64,000 nucleotides of DNA. It comes from Roseburia sp. CAG:10041_57 (GTDB taxonomy: Bacteria; Bacillota; Clostridia; Lachnospirales; Lachnospiraceae). The notes beneath the pieces were generated by a model that saw only the letters and a program-made list of their open reading frames with translations, was not told the DNA's origin and did no database searches. Made by a program: the position numbers and the translations under genes. The stretch lies in NCBI GenBank assembly GCA_001916965.1, contig MNTL01000004.1, forward strand, positions 58,379 to 122,378. Reading direction: 5' to 3'. This document shows, piece after piece, positions 54,068-62,647 of the stretch. Within the stretch, counting starts at the first letter, position 1, and each line of letters starts with the position of its first letter.

Positions 54068-55111
54068 GTGCAGATAATTCATTGGGGGATTCTGCTGGTT
54101 CTTGTGCTGGCAGTGCCCCTTATTCTGGGAATGATTCCAATCAAGCATATGAATAAGCTTCAAAGAACTCCCGCAATGGCTTATATTTGCGGTTGGTTCA
54201 TAAGCTTTGCTGTGTTTGAGGTGGTAGCCGTTCCCTTTATTTTATTAGAACAGAGTTTTACATTGGTAGTGGTAGTATACACATTTCTTGTATGTGTATT
54301 GCTTGGAATTTCTTTATGGAGAGGCGGAAGGGTTCTTGGGGAGCTTGCCGGGCAGATAAAAGGAATAAAAAACCGGACATTATCCTGTAAAATTGGCTGG
54401 ATTGTCGTATTTTTGCTTATCGCAGCGCAGATGTTCGTGGCTGTCTTTTGGGAGTATTATGATGGTGATGATGCCTATTATATTGCAACGGCGGTGGTGA
54501 CAGACACCTTTGATACCATGTATCTGCGGGATAATTACACAGGATACCTGTATCCGCTGGATGGACGTCATGCCTTGTCACCGACACCGGTTTATCAGGC
54601 GTGGCTGTCGAGGCTGAGTGGCATACACCCGGCGGTGATAGCACATAGTGTACTGAGTGCAGTGTGGTTATTGTTGATGTATTGTGTATATGGGCAGATT
54701 GCCAGAAGACTGTTCCCTAAGAAAGAAGAGTATAGGCCGTTGTTTATGATTTTCATGACTATCTGGTATGCTTTTGGAAATATTTCATTGTATACAGCGG
54801 AGACCTTTGCCATGACTAGAACCTGGCAGGGGAAAGGTCTTATGGCAGGAATTGTCCTGCCTGCGCTTTTCCTGTGCTTTTTATATCTGGCAGATGAACA
54901 TCCACAGAGGGGAATCTGGATGTTATTCTGTGCAGTCATCATTTCAGCGGTCTTTGCAACCAGTGTGGCTTTTATGCTGATTCCTACATTGGTAGGTGTA
55001 GCTGCGCTGCTGCTTGCCTGGAGAAAACATAGTATCAGGATATTGCTGCAGATGGGGGCATGTTGTATTCCGTGCTTTATTTTTGCCGTCTGTTATCTGA
55101 TGGCGAAATAA
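54068..55111 (+). CDS. DUF6077-type membrane protein, N-terminal part
   Basis: A 347-residue polytopic protein starting at GTG 54068 with AAGGAG (54051-54056). The outer loop YYDGDDAYYIATAVVTDTFD and RHALSPTPVYQAWLSRL match DUF6077 proteins, which look like GT-C transferases. Proteins of this type are usually about 600 residues. This one ends at 55111, and the following frame encodes what looks like the missing C-terminal part, so the pair may be a gene split by mutation or a natural two-gene form. Confidence 0.7.
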   Translation: MQIIHWGILLVLVLAVPLILGMIPIKHMNKLQRTPAMAYICGWFISFAVFEVVAVPFILLEQSFTLVVVVYTFLVCVLLGISLWRGGRVLGELAGQIKGIKNRTLSCKIGWIVVFLLIAAQMFVAVFWEYYDGDDAYYIATAVVTDTFDTMYLRDNYTGYLYPLDGRHALSPTPVYQAWLSRLSGIHPAVIAHSVLSAVWLLLMYCVYGQIARRLFPKKEEYRPLFMIFMTIWYAFGNISLYTAETFAMTRTWQGKGLMAGIVLPALFLCFLYLADEHPQRGIWMLFCAVIISAVFATSVAFMLIPTLVGVAALLLAWRKHSIRILLQMGACCIPCFIFAVCYLMAK

Positions 55112-55133
55112 AGAAGAAAGGCTGATTAGTGAT

Positions 55134-55958
55134 ATGAAAACGGCATTTACTACGTTGATAGAAGATATCATTTTATATAATAACAATCGCTTTTTAATTC
55201 TGCTGTTTCTGGTTGCGCTGATTTTTCTGTGGATTACGGAGAGGGACAAGCGTATCAAAACAGTGTTTGTATATTTTGTGACAGCGATTACGGTGTTATT
55301 CTGTTGTCCACTCTATGCATGGATTGGAATGAAAGTAGATGCAGAGATCTATTATCGTGTATTCTGGTCAATTCCGATAGGGATTTTGGTCTGCTATAGT
55401 GCTGTCAGGGCTGTCAGCCATTTTAAAAAGCGCATCAGCCGTGTGCTGGTATGCATTCTTACAGTATTGGTCATCTGCATGAATGGCAAATTCTATTTTA
55501 CGAATACATTGCATTTTAAAGCTGTGAATGCGTATCATATGCCGCAGGTAGTGATTGATGTGGCAGATGCACTGAAAATGGAAAAATATAAGCCAATTGC
55601 AGCAATACCGGCTGAACTGTTACCTTTTATCCGACAGTATTCAGCAGATATCTTCACACCATATGGCAGAAATATCGTGGAAACCCAGTGGAATTTCTCA
55701 AATGCATTATATGATGCCATGGAAGCAGAAGAGTATGATGCGCAGGAGATTGCCCAGTGTGCCAGAGAGGAGCATTGTACGTATGTAGTGCTGTCTTCTG
55801 TGAAGCCTATGAAGGGAAGTATGGAAGAACAGAATTACATTTATAAAGGTCTGGTAAGTGGCTACTATATTTATATGGATTATAATTATTATGAGGTACT
55901 TCGGGATCAGGATTTGTTGGATGAAGAAGATATTCTGCCTGAGGACAGGTCAAGATAA
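55134..55958 (+). CDS. Membrane protein with extracytosolic C-terminal domain, possible second half of the DUF6077 protein
   Basis: A 274-residue protein with four helices (about residues 15-125), including the YYRVFWSIPIGILVCYSAV helix often found late in GT-C-like proteins. A soluble C-terminal region follows (AAIPAELLPFIRQYSADIFT, HCTYVVLSSVKPM). ATG 55134 has AAGAAAGG upstream, so independent translation is possible. Together with the preceding gene it would give about 620 residues, the expected DUF6077 length. Confidence 0.6.
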   Translation: MKTAFTTLIEDIILYNNNRFLILLFLVALIFLWITERDKRIKTVFVYFVTAITVLFCCPLYAWIGMKVDAEIYYRVFWSIPIGILVCYSAVRAVSHFKKRISRVLVCILTVLVICMNGKFYFTNTLHFKAVNAYHMPQVVIDVADALKMEKYKPIAAIPAELLPFIRQYSADIFTPYGRNIVETQWNFSNALYDAMEAEEYDAQEIAQCAREEHCTYVVLSSVKPMKGSMEEQNYIYKGLVSGYYIYMDYNYYEVLRDQDLLDEEDILPEDRSR

Positions 55959-56015
55959 TGAACATGTGCATGATTTGTGTCCAAGTGCATTTATTGCAAA
56001 AACGATGTGCTAAAA

Positions 56016-56051
56016 GAATGTGTATAGAAATGTGCATAGAAATGTGCATAG
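56016..56051. repeat. Three 12-bp tandem repeats upstream of the EamA pair
   Basis: Unit AAATGTGCATAG at 56028-56039 and 56040-56051, preceded by a variant GAATGTGTATAG at 56016-56027. They lie 25 bases before ATG 56076, in the leader or promoter region, where copy-number change could alter expression. Confidence 0.8.
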
Positions 56052-56075
56052 TGTGATCAGAAAGGTCATGGTTAT

Positions 56076-56432
56076 ATGAAAAATGTGAAATGGAAAAATA
56101 TATTGCAGCTGCAGGCTGTGGTAATTATATATACAATATCAAGTGTTATGGCAAAAGCAGCATCAGGACACAAAGAAGAACACTTGTTATTTTTACTCTT
56201 TTTCGGATTGGAATTTATACTATTGGGAATTTATGCATTGCTATGGCAGCAAATGATCAAGAAATTTGAATTGTCAGTTGCATATGCCAATCGTGCAATG
56301 GCAATTCTGTGGTCAATGATCTGGGCTGTTCTGTTCTTCCATGACAGGATAACGATAAGGAATATAGTGGGAGTAGCTATTGTACTGGTGGGTATTGTAC
56401 TGGTCAATACAGATAAGGAGGCAGAACAATGA
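56076..56432 (+). CDS. EamA/SMR-like four-helix transporter subunit A
   Basis: A 118-residue protein with four helices, the size of small-multidrug-resistance and ArnE/ArnF-type proteins. The end helix IRNIVGVAIVLVGIVLVNTD resembles the EamA family. Such proteins flip lipid-linked amino sugars or export small molecules. GAAAGG lies 13 bases before ATG 56076. It overlaps the next gene by the 4-base ATGA, which indicates a coupled, probably heterodimeric pair. Confidence 0.8.
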   Translation: MKNVKWKNILQLQAVVIIYTISSVMAKAASGHKEEHLLFLLFFGLEFILLGIYALLWQQMIKKFELSVAYANRAMAILWSMIWAVLFFHDRITIRNIVGVAIVLVGIVLVNTDKEAEQ

Positions 56433-56767
56433 TCAATCCGTATTTGGCAGCAATGTTCCTTAGTGTTACTGTGGCTTCCTTTTCCCAGATATTGTTGAAG
56501 AAAAGTGCAATGAAGACATATGAGTCACCGATTCGTGAGTATTTGAACATATGGGTCATCAGTGGATATGGGCTTTTGGTCTGTTCTATGTTGATCAGCC
56601 TGTGGGCATACGGTGGAGTGGAGTATAAGAATGGCCCTGTGATAGAGTCCTTGGGCAATGTGTTAGTACCGCTTCTGAGCTTTGGCTTTTTCAAAGAGAA
56701 ACTGACGAAGAGAAGAATAGCGGGCATTGTATGTATTATGGCAGGCATTGCGGTGTTTTATTCCTAG
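56429..56767 (+). CDS. EamA/SMR-like four-helix transporter subunit B
   Basis: A 112-residue four-helix partner of the preceding protein, containing SVTVASFSQILLKKSAMKTY and a final RRIAGIVCIMAGIAVF helix. SMR and ArnE/ArnF proteins often work as pairs of opposite topology. GGAGG precedes ATG 56429 inside the upstream gene. A role as flippase of a polyprenyl-phosphate sugar for the GT-C/GtrII enzymes of this region would fit, but is inference. Confidence 0.8.
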   Translation: MINPYLAAMFLSVTVASFSQILLKKSAMKTYESPIREYLNIWVISGYGLLVCSMLISLWAYGGVEYKNGPVIESLGNVLVPLLSFGFFKEKLTKRRIAGIVCIMAGIAVFYS

Positions 56768-56806
56768 AGAAGAATCTGGCAATAAGTGGTTAATTTGTGT
56801 TTTTTA

Positions 56807-56835
56807 TTGTATTCAATTATGTAATTTGCTATACT
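56807..56835 (+). promoter_or_regulatory. Promoter upstream of the hairpin leader and large GH25 gene
   Basis: TTGTAT (56807-56812), 17-bp spacer, extended -10 TGCTATACT (-10 box 56830-56835). A start near 56842 would place the whole 163-bp hairpin in the 5' untranslated RNA of the gene at 57061. Confidence 0.6.
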
Positions 56836-56861
56836 AAAGGGTATGTATAACAATTGATTAG

Positions 56862-57024
56862 AATGTACTCTCGGAATCTTCTTCAAACGAAGCATTATGG
56901 CTACATTTCCGATATACTGCTTCCATTTTCTTGTCGTACATACCATGTACGCACTGCGAAAATGTCATTGTATATCGAAAATCTATCTCAGAATGCTTCA
57001 TTTAGAAGACTCCGAGAGTACATT
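56862..57024. repeat. 163-bp near-perfect palindrome (long hairpin)
   Basis: The two halves are complementary over almost their full length. The outer arm AATGTACTCTCGGAATCTTC (from 56862) pairs with the region ending GACTCCGAGAGTACATT (57024), with matching inner arms (AACGAAGCATT, TTCCGATATAC, CATTTTC). The centre is CGTACAT-acc-ATGTACG. It lies wholly between a promoter and the ATG at 57061. It could be a MITE or a regulatory RNA hairpin. A 67-codon frame crossing it is probably a by-product. Confidence 0.85.
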
Positions 57025-57060
57025 AGAAAGAACAGGAGGGTGTCCAAGGACGAGTAAGGC

Positions 57061-60000
57061 ATGAAGAAAAAAAAGACATTTGGATTATTTGGCACGAATA
57101 AAAGAAAACCTGCCCGCAAGGGTGATAAAAGAATAAAAGAATATGATGATTATTATGAAGAGGAAGAATACGAGGATCAGGAGTATGCACCGGAAGATGA
57201 TGAAGGGGCATATTATGAAGATAGCGATTATATAGAAGAAGATTACGAGTATGCAGATGAAGCACAATATGCGGATGAAGAAGGATATGAGGATGATGCA
57301 GAGTACTCAGATGAGGCATATTATGAGAATGAATCTGAATACATGGATGAAGCCGGGAATGATGAGTATGCTCAAGGATATGAAGAAGATGTAGAATACA
57401 CATCTGAATATGATGCTGAGGTAGAAAATACAGAGCAGCAGGCAATGGCTTCTGGTTATACTGAGGAATCTGGATATAATGAAGAAAATCAATATACAGA
57501 GGAAGTTGAATATATAGAAGAAACAGAATATGAGGATCAGTCTGCGTATGATGACAATACGATAGCATTTACAGATGCGGAAGATGAGTATGAAGATTAT
57601 TATGAAGAAGAGTCCTATGAAGAGGAAGAATGGGACGAGGATGCATATGATACCGGTTATGCACCAACGGATGCAGCAGCTGGTGGACATCAACCAAAGA
57701 ACCATCATAATAAGAATAAGTCTCATGGCAGAAAGTCTTTTGACTGGTCGGCTACGACAGAAGTGATTCGGGAGTTTGTACATAACCTGACACCGTTTGA
57801 TGTAATCCTTGTCTGTACGGGGGTAGTATTGCTGATTGGTGCTATTGTAGCGGGCAGTATGGTGCTTGCAAGTAAGAATATAGATGAGCAGATCCAGGCA
57901 ATCGTTCCTGTAGGAACAGAACTGAGCAGGGTCGGCATTGTTGGCGAGAGTGGCTTGCTGGCAATGGCAGATGCAAGATTGAATGCAGCAGAAGACAGTT
58001 CTATGGAGATAGAGGACGTAGTATACACCACAGAATCGTCCGATGAAGAAAATGTACAGGTCAGTGTAAATTTTGAATCTGTTGAAAAGGACTTGAAGAT
58101 CCGATTCACCAATGCGGCTACAGGACAGCTGATTACAGGAACTGCATTTGAAGTAACCCTGACAAGTTCCCAGGGAAAGAAGCTGGTGCTGGTAGATGAG
58201 GACATGGATGGTATTATCTATGCGGATAATATCAAGGCTGGTAAATTCGAGGCGGTCATCACATCTACAGATAAGTATAAGTTCCCGGCTACGGCACAAC
58301 AGGTCACGGTCAAGGACAAAGTAGAGTTCGTAGTTATCAATGTGCAGGATGAAGTAAAATCTGAAGCACAGGTCAATGTGGCAGCAGAAGATACGCAGAA
58401 GGCAGATGCTGCGAAAGAAGAAGTAAAGCTGACAGATACAGTAGAGTGGGTAGAGTCTTCCAAAACTTTGATTGGCGGAACGGAGAGCTATCTGCCTGTG
58501 GATAAGTCATTGATTCAGGATCCGTCTGTTTCATCGAGATTAGGAACAGGCATCTATCTTTTCGATGGCTTAAGCGTTACCCTGAATAAGGGCAGTATAG
58601 ATAAGTTGTATGTCGGCAGCAGTGAGACACTGACAGGAACATCTTTTACAGATTCCAAAGAAGAAAAAGATAATGTAACGAAGGAGTATACTTATACTAC
58701 AAAATGGGAATCTTCCAATACAGATGTAGCAACAGTAGATGGCGGCAAGGTCACTGCCAAATCAGCAGGAACGGCGACAATTACCTATACGGTGACGAGA
58801 AAGACAGTTACTACTACGAAGACACCACAGGAACCGATTGAGGAGACTAAGACAGAAAAATACACACAGGAAGAGTATGAAAAATTAGAACAGGATTCTC
58901 CAGAGAAGGCAGCTAAATGCGAAAAAACTACAGATGAATCCGGAGAAACAGTGTATGTATACAAAGAAACAGTAAAGAAAGAACAGGATTCTAAGGTGGA
59001 ATCCACTGAGACAACCGACACAGGTTCTGCAACCTGTACAGTTCAGGTTAAAGCGGTTGCAATTTCATCAGGTACACTGGAAATCACAAGATCAGCAGAT
59101 GCTTGTAGTGTAGGTCAGACGGTGACAGTAAAGCCCTCCAAGCTTGTATATACCATGAACAATGGTGGCACAGAGACTAAGACAGATGGTTTCCCTACGA
59201 TAAGCTGGAGCAGTTCTGATAAAGCCATTGCTACAGTAGATAACAATGGTACAGTAACTGGTGTGAAGGCTGGTAAAGTAACTATTACAGGTCAGGTCAC
59301 AGGAGTGAAAGACTCAGATGGAAATGATCTGACAATTAAGGCTTCTACAGAAATCACGATCAATGCAGCTGCGGCACTGACTCTTGCACTTGACAGGACA
59401 GAAGCATGGATCGGTGTGAACAAGAATACAACGCTGGTGGCTACGGTAACCAATTATAAGTCTGATAATGGTGTTACATGGACTACTTCAGATAAGACGG
59501 TTGCAACGGTTGATGAAAAAGGTGTAGTAACAGGCTTAAAGGCCGGCAGTGCCAAGATTACGGCAACCACGAAGGAGAAGGATGCCTCAGGTAAGAATCT
59601 GACAGCTACCTGTGTCGTAACAGTCAACAGTGATGCCATGAATGACACGACAACAAAGCTGAAGGACAAAAACGGCAATCAGCTCTATGTAAAGAATGCA
59701 GATGGCTCCTACAGAGAAGCTGTTTATGCAGATTATTTCACAGCCAGTGAATTTTATATGAAGACTGAGGGACAATATGCGTATACAGGATGGCAGACTA
59801 TTAACGGTAAGACTTACTTCTATGATAAGAGCGGTAAGGCGGTAACAGGAACACAGATCATACAGGGTGTTACTTACAATTTTGGCAGTGATGGGGCAAT
59901 TCAGACATCTGTTAATGGTTCCAAGTTCGGTATTGATATTTCAAGACATAATGGTAAGATTGACTGGAATGCAGTAAAGAGTTCCGGTGTAGATTATGTC

Positions 60001-60513
60001 ATTATCCGTTGCGGTTATCGTGGTTCTTCATCGGGTGCACTGATTACAGATCAGAACTTCCAGAGCAATATTAAGGGTGCAACCGCAGCTGGATTGAAAG
60101 TCGGTATCTATGTCTTTTCACAGGCAATCAATGAAGTGGAGGCAGTCAAGGAAGCTTCCCTGGCAGTCAGTCTGGCTAAGGGGTATAAGCTGACTTATCC
60201 TATCTTCATTGATACAGAGTCCAGCGGTGGCAGGGCAGATAAAATAGATGTGGCTACCAGAACCGCAGTTGTCAATGCCTTTTGCCAGACCGTACAGAGT
60301 GCAGGTTATCAGGCGGGTATCTATGCCTCCAAGTCCTGGTTTGAAACAAAGCTTAGTATGGGTTCTGTGGGTAATTACAGGATATGGCTTGCACAGTATG
60401 CAGCAGCACCTACGTACAGTGGCAGATATGATATGTGGCAGTATTCCAGCAAGGGTACGATCAGCGGAATCAATGGCAAAGTAGACTTGAATTTAAGCTA
60501 TCTTGCCTATTAG
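57061..60513 (+). CDS. Membrane-anchored GH25 muramidase with acidic Tyr-rich cytosolic tail and Ig-like repeats
   Basis: An 1150-residue protein. A basic start (KKKKTFGLFGTNKRKPARKG) leads to about 190 residues dominated by Glu, Asp and Tyr (residues 25-215), then a His/Lys patch and one membrane helix (about 245-268, VILVCTGVVLLIGAIVAGSM). This makes the tail cytosolic. Outside are a SpaA-like beta domain (about 335-440), three BIG2-type Ig-like domains (about 510-590, 665-750, 775-858), two choline-binding-type repeats (TGWQTINGKTYFYDKSGKAV) and a GH25 lysozyme domain (956-1150, FGIDISRHNGKIDW with catalytic Asp, IFIDTES with Glu). The ribosome site is weak at ATG 57061. A tiny GTG frame ends three bases before it. 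It probably remodels peptidoglycan. Confidence 0.87.
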   Translation: MKKKKTFGLFGTNKRKPARKGDKRIKEYDDYYEEEEYEDQEYAPEDDEGAYYEDSDYIEEDYEYADEAQYADEEGYEDDAEYSDEAYYENESEYMDEAGNDEYAQGYEEDVEYTSEYDAEVENTEQQAMASGYTEESGYNEENQYTEEVEYIEETEYEDQSAYDDNTIAFTDAEDEYEDYYEEESYEEEEWDEDAYDTGYAPTDAAAGGHQPKNHHNKNKSHGRKSFDWSATTEVIREFVHNLTPFDVILVCTGVVLLIGAIVAGSMVLASKNIDEQIQAIVPVGTELSRVGIVGESGLLAMADARLNAAEDSSMEIEDVVYTTESSDEENVQVSVNFESVEKDLKIRFTNAATGQLITGTAFEVTLTSSQGKKLVLVDEDMDGIIYADNIKAGKFEAVITSTDKYKFPATAQQVTVKDKVEFVVINVQDEVKSEAQVNVAAEDTQKADAAKEEVKLTDTVEWVESSKTLIGGTESYLPVDKSLIQDPSVSSRLGTGIYLFDGLSVTLNKGSIDKLYVGSSETLTGTSFTDSKEEKDNVTKEYTYTTKWESSNTDVATVDGGKVTAKSAGTATITYTVTRKTVTTTKTPQEPIEETKTEKYTQEEYEKLEQDSPEKAAKCEKTTDESGETVYVYKETVKKEQDSKVESTETTDTGSATCTVQVKAVAISSGTLEITRSADACSVGQTVTVKPSKLVYTMNNGGTETKTDGFPTISWSSSDKAIATVDNNGTVTGVKAGKVTITGQVTGVKDSDGNDLTIKASTEITINAAAALTLALDRTEAWIGVNKNTTLVATVTNYKSDNGVTWTTSDKTVATVDEKGVVTGLKAGSAKITATTKEKDASGKNLTATCVVTVNSDAMNDTTTKLKDKNGNQLYVKNADGSYREAVYADYFTASEFYMKTEGQYAYTGWQTINGKTYFYDKSGKAVTGTQIIQGVTYNFGSDGAIQTSVNGSKFGIDISRHNGKIDWNAVKSSGVDYVIIRCGYRGSSSGALITDQNFQSNIKGATAAGLKVGIYVFSQAINEVEAVKEASLAVSLAKGYKLTYPIFIDTESSGGRADKIDVATRTAVVNAFCQTVQSAGYQAGIYASKSWFETKLSMGSVGNYRIWLAQYAAAPTYSGRYDMWQYSSKGTISGINGKVDLNLSYLAY

Positions 60514-60583
60514 CTTGCAATTTTTTCCTTTTCGGGATAAAATGGGCGTTAGTATATAGTAAATTTACGGAGGAAAATTCTGA

Positions 60584-61660
60584 ATGAAAACTTATTTAGT
60601 AACAGGCGGTGCGGGATTCATCGGTTCTAATTACATTCACTATATGTTCAAAAAGTATGGGGATGACATCAGGATCATCAATGTGGATGCACTGACTTAT
60701 GCAGGTAATCTGGAGAATTTGAAGGATATTGAGAGCAGAAGCAATTATACTTTTATTAAGGCAGATATCACAGATAAAGAAGCAATCGCTAAGATTTTCG
60801 CAGAGAATGATATAGACAGAGTGGTACATTTCGCAGCAGAGAGCCATGTAGACAGAAGTATCAGAAACCCGGAAGTATTCGTACAGACCAATGTACTGGG
60901 AACCGCAGTTATGCTTAACTGTGCAAAGGCTGCATGGGAGCAACCTGATGGTACTTTCAAGGAAGGCAAGAAGTTCTTACATGTTTCTACTGATGAAGTA
61001 TATGGTTCACTGGAGAATGACGGAGAATATTTCTATGAGACAACACCTTATGCGCCTCATAGCCCATATTCAGCAAGCAAGGCATCCTCAGATATGCTGG
61101 TAAAGGCATACATGGATACCTACAAGTTCCCGGCGAACATTACAAACTGTTCCAATAACTACGGACCTTATCAGTTCCCGGAGAAGCTGATTCCATTGAT
61201 TATTAACAACGCACTTCATGGCAAGAAGCTTCCGGTATATGGGGATGGCAAGAATGTCCGTGACTGGCTCTATGTGGAAGATCATGCCAAGGCTATTGAT
61301 ATGGTACAGGAGAAGGGAAGACTCTTCGAGACCTACAATGTAGGCGGGCATAATGAGAAACAGAATATTGAGATTATCGAAATCATCATCGAGACCTTAC
61401 AGGAAATGCTTCCGGATTCTGACCCAAGAAAGAAGCTGGTATCCAAGGATCTGATTACTTATGTGGCAGACCGTAAGGGACACGACAGAAGATATGCCAT
61501 TGCACCGGACAAGATCAAGGCGGAGATCGGCTGGGAGCCGGAGACCATGTTCAAAGACGGTATCAGACAGACAATCAAATGGTATTTTGACCATGAAGAC
61601 TGGATGGAACATGTTACCAGCGGTGACTATCAGAAGTACTACGCAGAAATGTATCAATAA
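60584..61660 (+). CDS. rmlB: dTDP-glucose 4,6-dehydratase
   Basis: A 358-residue short-chain dehydrogenase-like enzyme making dTDP-4-keto-6-deoxy-D-glucose. The NAD-binding motif is VTGGAGFIGSNYIHYMF. HFAAESHVDRSI is specific for RmlB. The catalytic Thr-Asp-Glu is in VSTDEVYGSL, and the Tyr-x3-Lys in SPYSASKASSD. CSNNYGPYQFPEKLIP and VEDHAKAIDMV complete the signature. GGAGGAAAAT precedes ATG 60584. Neither RmlC nor RmlD is encoded in the window, so the product may feed 3-amino-sugar synthesis by the enzymes at 8.5-11.5 kb. Confidence 0.95.
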   Translation: MKTYLVTGGAGFIGSNYIHYMFKKYGDDIRIINVDALTYAGNLENLKDIESRSNYTFIKADITDKEAIAKIFAENDIDRVVHFAAESHVDRSIRNPEVFVQTNVLGTAVMLNCAKAAWEQPDGTFKEGKKFLHVSTDEVYGSLENDGEYFYETTPYAPHSPYSASKASSDMLVKAYMDTYKFPANITNCSNNYGPYQFPEKLIPLIINNALHGKKLPVYGDGKNVRDWLYVEDHAKAIDMVQEKGRLFETYNVGGHNEKQNIEIIEIIIETLQEMLPDSDPRKKLVSKDLITYVADRKGHDRRYAIAPDKIKAEIGWEPETMFKDGIRQTIKWYFDHEDWMEHVTSGDYQKYYAEMYQ

Positions 61661-61777
61661 AGTATGAGGATAACGGGGACGTGAATGTTGTTTAGTTACA
61701 ACAGCGCGTTCCCATTTGACGTGTCCGGAGTTACTGAAAAAAGAGTGAAAAGCAACAAATAACAGGGAGGATGAACA

Positions 61778-62647
61778 ATGAAAGGTATTATTTTAGCAGG
61801 TGGTTCAGGAACCAGACTGTACCCTTTGACCAAAGCTATTTCCAAACAGATCATGCCGGTATATGATAAGCCTATGATCTATTACCCATTATCGACACTG
61901 ATGTTAGCAGGAATCAGAGATATTCTGATTATCTCTACACCAAGAGATCTGCCGGTATTCCAGGAATTATTCGGAACTGGTGAGCAGCTTGGACTCCATA
62001 TAGAGTATGCAGTACAGGAGCAGCCAAGAGGATTGGCAGATGCCTTTATCATTGGAGAGAAGTTTATTGGAACAGACAGCGTGGCACTGGTACTGGGAGA
62101 TAATATTTTCTATGGACAGAGCTTCTCCAAGTTACTTCGTAAAGTAGCTGCCAAGGAGAGCGGCGCTACAATCTTTGGTTACTATGTAAGAGATCCAAGA
62201 GAGTACGGTGTTGTAGAATTTGATGAGAATGGTAAGGCTATTTCCATCGAGGAAAAGCCAGAGCATCCAAAGAGCAACTATGCAGTTCCTGGTTTATACT
62301 TCTACGACAATGATGTAGTGGAAATTGCCAAGAATGTAAAACCATCTGCAAGAGGAGAAATCGAGATTACCAGCATTAACAATGAGTATTTAAGAAGAGG
62401 TACTCTGACTGTAGAGACCATGGGAAGAGGCTTTGCATGGCTGGATACAGGTAATCATGATGCGCTTCTGGATGCAGCAGATTTCGTATGTGCTTTCCAG
62501 AAGAGACAGGGATTATATATTTCCTGTATTGAAGAGATTGCATTCAAGTGCGGTTATATTTCCAAAGAGCAGTTACTGGAACTGGCTAAACCACTGATGA
62601 AGACAGAATATGGCAAATACCTGGTAGAGGTTGCGAATGGACTCTAA
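61778..62647 (+). CDS. rmlA: Glucose-1-phosphate thymidylyltransferase
   Basis: A 289-residue nucleotidyltransferase forming dTDP-glucose from dTTP and glucose-1-phosphate. It has the signature LAGGSGTRLYPLTKAISKQ, PVYDKPMIYYPLSTLMLAG, ALVLGDNIFYGQSF and FAWLDTGNHDALLDA. Length is typical. GGGAGG lies 11 bases before ATG 61778. The 117-base gap after rmlB contains a GC-rich foldable stretch (61675-61715) and no gene. The next GH25 gene overlaps its 3' end. Confidence 0.95.
   Translation: MKGIILAGGSGTRLYPLTKAISKQIMPVYDKPMIYYPLSTLMLAGIRDILIISTPRDLPVFQELFGTGEQLGLHIEYAVQEQPRGLADAFIIGEKFIGTDSVALVLGDNIFYGQSFSKLLRKVAAKESGATIFGYYVRDPREYGVVEFDENGKAISIEEKPEHPKSNYAVPGLYFYDNDVVEIAKNVKPSARGEIEITSINNEYLRRGTLTVETMGRGFAWLDTGNHDALLDAADFVCAFQKRQGLYISCIEEIAFKCGYISKEQLLELAKPLMKTEYGKYLVEVANGL

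Noticed and set aside
56854..57057. 67-codon frame running through the 163-bp hairpin
   Set aside because: Its residues are dictated by the palindrome. No ribosome site fits its start. Only the last codons near 57041 could matter as a coupling leader.
57307..58299. Long open frame (330 codons) on the minus strand inside the large GH25 gene
   Set aside because: It lies opposite the acidic-tyrosine repeat region, whose biased codons leave the complement open. It has no ribosome site and Cys/Ile-rich nonsense composition.
61661..61777. Riboswitch or attenuator between rmlB and rmlA
   Set aside because: There is some GC-rich complementarity around 61675-61715, but no clear terminator/antiterminator pair or known motif.
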